Assembly (NCBI GenBank): GCA_021793935.1
Contig: JAJYRV010000148.1
Coordinates: forward strand, 1-5,693
Direction: 5' to 3'
Length of the DNA: 5,693 bases
Source of the DNA: Actinomycetes bacterium
GTDB taxonomy: Bacteria > Actinomycetota > Actinomycetes > Actinomycetales > Beutenbergiaceae
The notes beneath the pieces are model-generated. The model had not been told where the DNA came from. It was given only the letters and a program-made list of their open reading frames with translations, and made no database searches. A program made the position numbers and the translations under genes. Below, one piece after another: positions 5,134 through 5,693 of the stretch (position 1 is the stretch's first letter; each line of letters begins with the position of its first letter).

Positions 5134-5693
5134 CACCGCTCGCGCAGGCGATGGCGCACTTCGCGCACGTCGCGCCGATCTCATCGCACACGAGGGCGAC
5201 CCTCGCCCCGCACTTGCCGCCCCTCGTGCAGGAACTGTTCACCTACGGGGTGGGCTACATCGGCGACGGGCTCCTACGCACGGTGGACCCGATCACCATC
5301 GCGCGCGCCGTCGTCGACCTCGCCGCTCCCATCCACGCCTCCCATTCCTTCCCGATCCTCACCACCGCGTTCGGCGACGTCGTCACCGAGTGGCGTTCCC
5401 GCCTGTACCTCATCAATGCTCGGGTCGGGCGCTACATCGGGCTGGGGCGGGCGGGGCGGCTCGCCCAGGTCGTCACAGAGCTCGCCGACCCCCAGCGGCG
5501 CACGTTCCTGCTCGGCCGCGCCCCGTGGGCGGAGGCGGTGGGCGATTTCGGCGTGCCCACGCCCCTCGAGTGCTTCGCCTACGTCCCGCCGCTGTCCGTC
5601 CTTCCCCGCGGGGAAGGGGAGGTGACCGGGATCGAGCGGGTGGGGCTGCGCGAACACCTCGAGTTCCTCGCCGCGTTCCACGGCCCCGCCCAG
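5130..5693 (+). CDS. GAD-like/DUF1851 (Tdi1-type immunity) domain protein, cut by right edge
   Basis: The frame from the GTG at 5130 stays open for 188 codons to the window end. Segments follow the order of the GAD-like plus DUF1851 family: YGVGYIGDGLLRTVDP (39-54), TAFGDVVTEW (79-88), YLINARVGRYIGLG (93-106), GVPTPLECFAYVPPLSV (141-157, usually lxxdExYgFvPaLxLGG), and LREHLEFLAAFHG (173-185). The usual LGG after the PaL-like motif is replaced by LPRGEGE. Members are typically about 190 aa, so only a few residues are likely missing. Agrobacterium Tdi1, a T6SS DNase immunity protein, is a characterised member; many relatives sit outside T6SS clusters, and none is expected in an actinomycete, so the name indicates fold, not system. 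No toxin gene is visible in the window. It shares a 4-nt overlap with the upstream 131-aa gene, has no Shine-Dalgarno better than a weak AGGTG, and is probably translated by coupling. The family assignment is from motif memory, not a search. Confidence 0.72.
   Translation, partial: MTPLAQAMAHFAHVAPISSHTRATLAPHLPPLVQELFTYGVGYIGDGLLRTVDPITIARAVVDLAAPIHASHSFPILTTAFGDVVTEWRSRLYLINARVGRYIGLGRAGRLAQVVTELADPQRRTFLLGRAPWAEAVGDFGVPTPLECFAYVPPLSVLPRGEGEVTGIERVGLREHLEFLAAFHGPAQ
5600..5617. repeat. 18-bp perfect palindrome inside the GAD-like gene
   Basis: CCTTCCCCGCGGGGAAGG reads identically on both strands with no central spacer. It lies in codons for SVLPRGEG, where the protein departs from the usual family motif. 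With no loop it would make a poor RNA hairpin. It may be a chance product of GC-rich codons. Confidence 0.6.

Noticed and set aside
4630..5184. Minus-strand frame of 184 codons opposite the DedA end and the 131-aa gene
   Set aside because: Considered as an alternative to the unknown 131-aa gene, but it lacks a ribosome binding site and family match and crosses the DedA gene, whereas the plus-strand frame has AGGAGG and operon spacing.
5274..5681. Minus-strand frame of 135 codons near the right edge
   Set aside because: Antisense to the GAD-like frame, which has ordered family motifs; the antisense product is low complexity.

Overview
The window is high-GC, gene-dense bacterial DNA with GTG starts, 1-4 nt gene junctions and probable leaderless promoters. 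That points to an actinomycete (Actinomycetota). I cannot name a genus from the sequence, and GC was judged by eye rather than computed. There is no stretch over 300 bases without a gene, and I see no tRNA, rRNA, CRISPR array, insertion sequence or convincing intrinsic terminator.

Left part (1-4042, minus strand): four genes read leftward as one compact unit. In transcription order they are a class I/II PLP-dependent aminotransferase, a GT4-family glycosyltransferase, a nucleotide-sugar (UDP-sugar) 6-dehydrogenase, and the N-terminal 159 residues of an NAD-dependent SDR epimerase/dehydratase that runs off the left edge. The junctions are a 3-nt gap, a 4-nt ATGA overlap and a 1-nt gap, so they are almost certainly co-transcribed and partly translationally coupled. 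The last three genes form a standard surface-glycan module: make an NDP-uronate, modify it, and transfer a sugar. The aminotransferase belongs to an amino-acid-type class rather than the sugar-aminotransferase (DegT/DnrJ/EryC1) class, so its link to the others is unclear.

Centre (4043-4098): a 56-nt divergent intergenic region. It holds a -10-like box for each direction, each placed 6-7 nt from a start codon (leaderless arrangement), and a perfect 13-bp palindrome between them that could be a shared operator.

Right part (4099-5693, plus strand): a DedA-family membrane protein (a family that includes undecaprenyl-phosphate recycling flippases), a 131-aa protein I do not recognise, and, overlapping it by 4 nt, a protein cut by the right edge whose motifs match the GAD-like/DUF1851 (Tdi1-type immunity) family. 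DedA could supply recycled lipid carrier to glycan assembly encoded on the other side. The last two genes form a coupled pair of unknown function, possibly connected to toxin immunity. They are the least understood part of the window.
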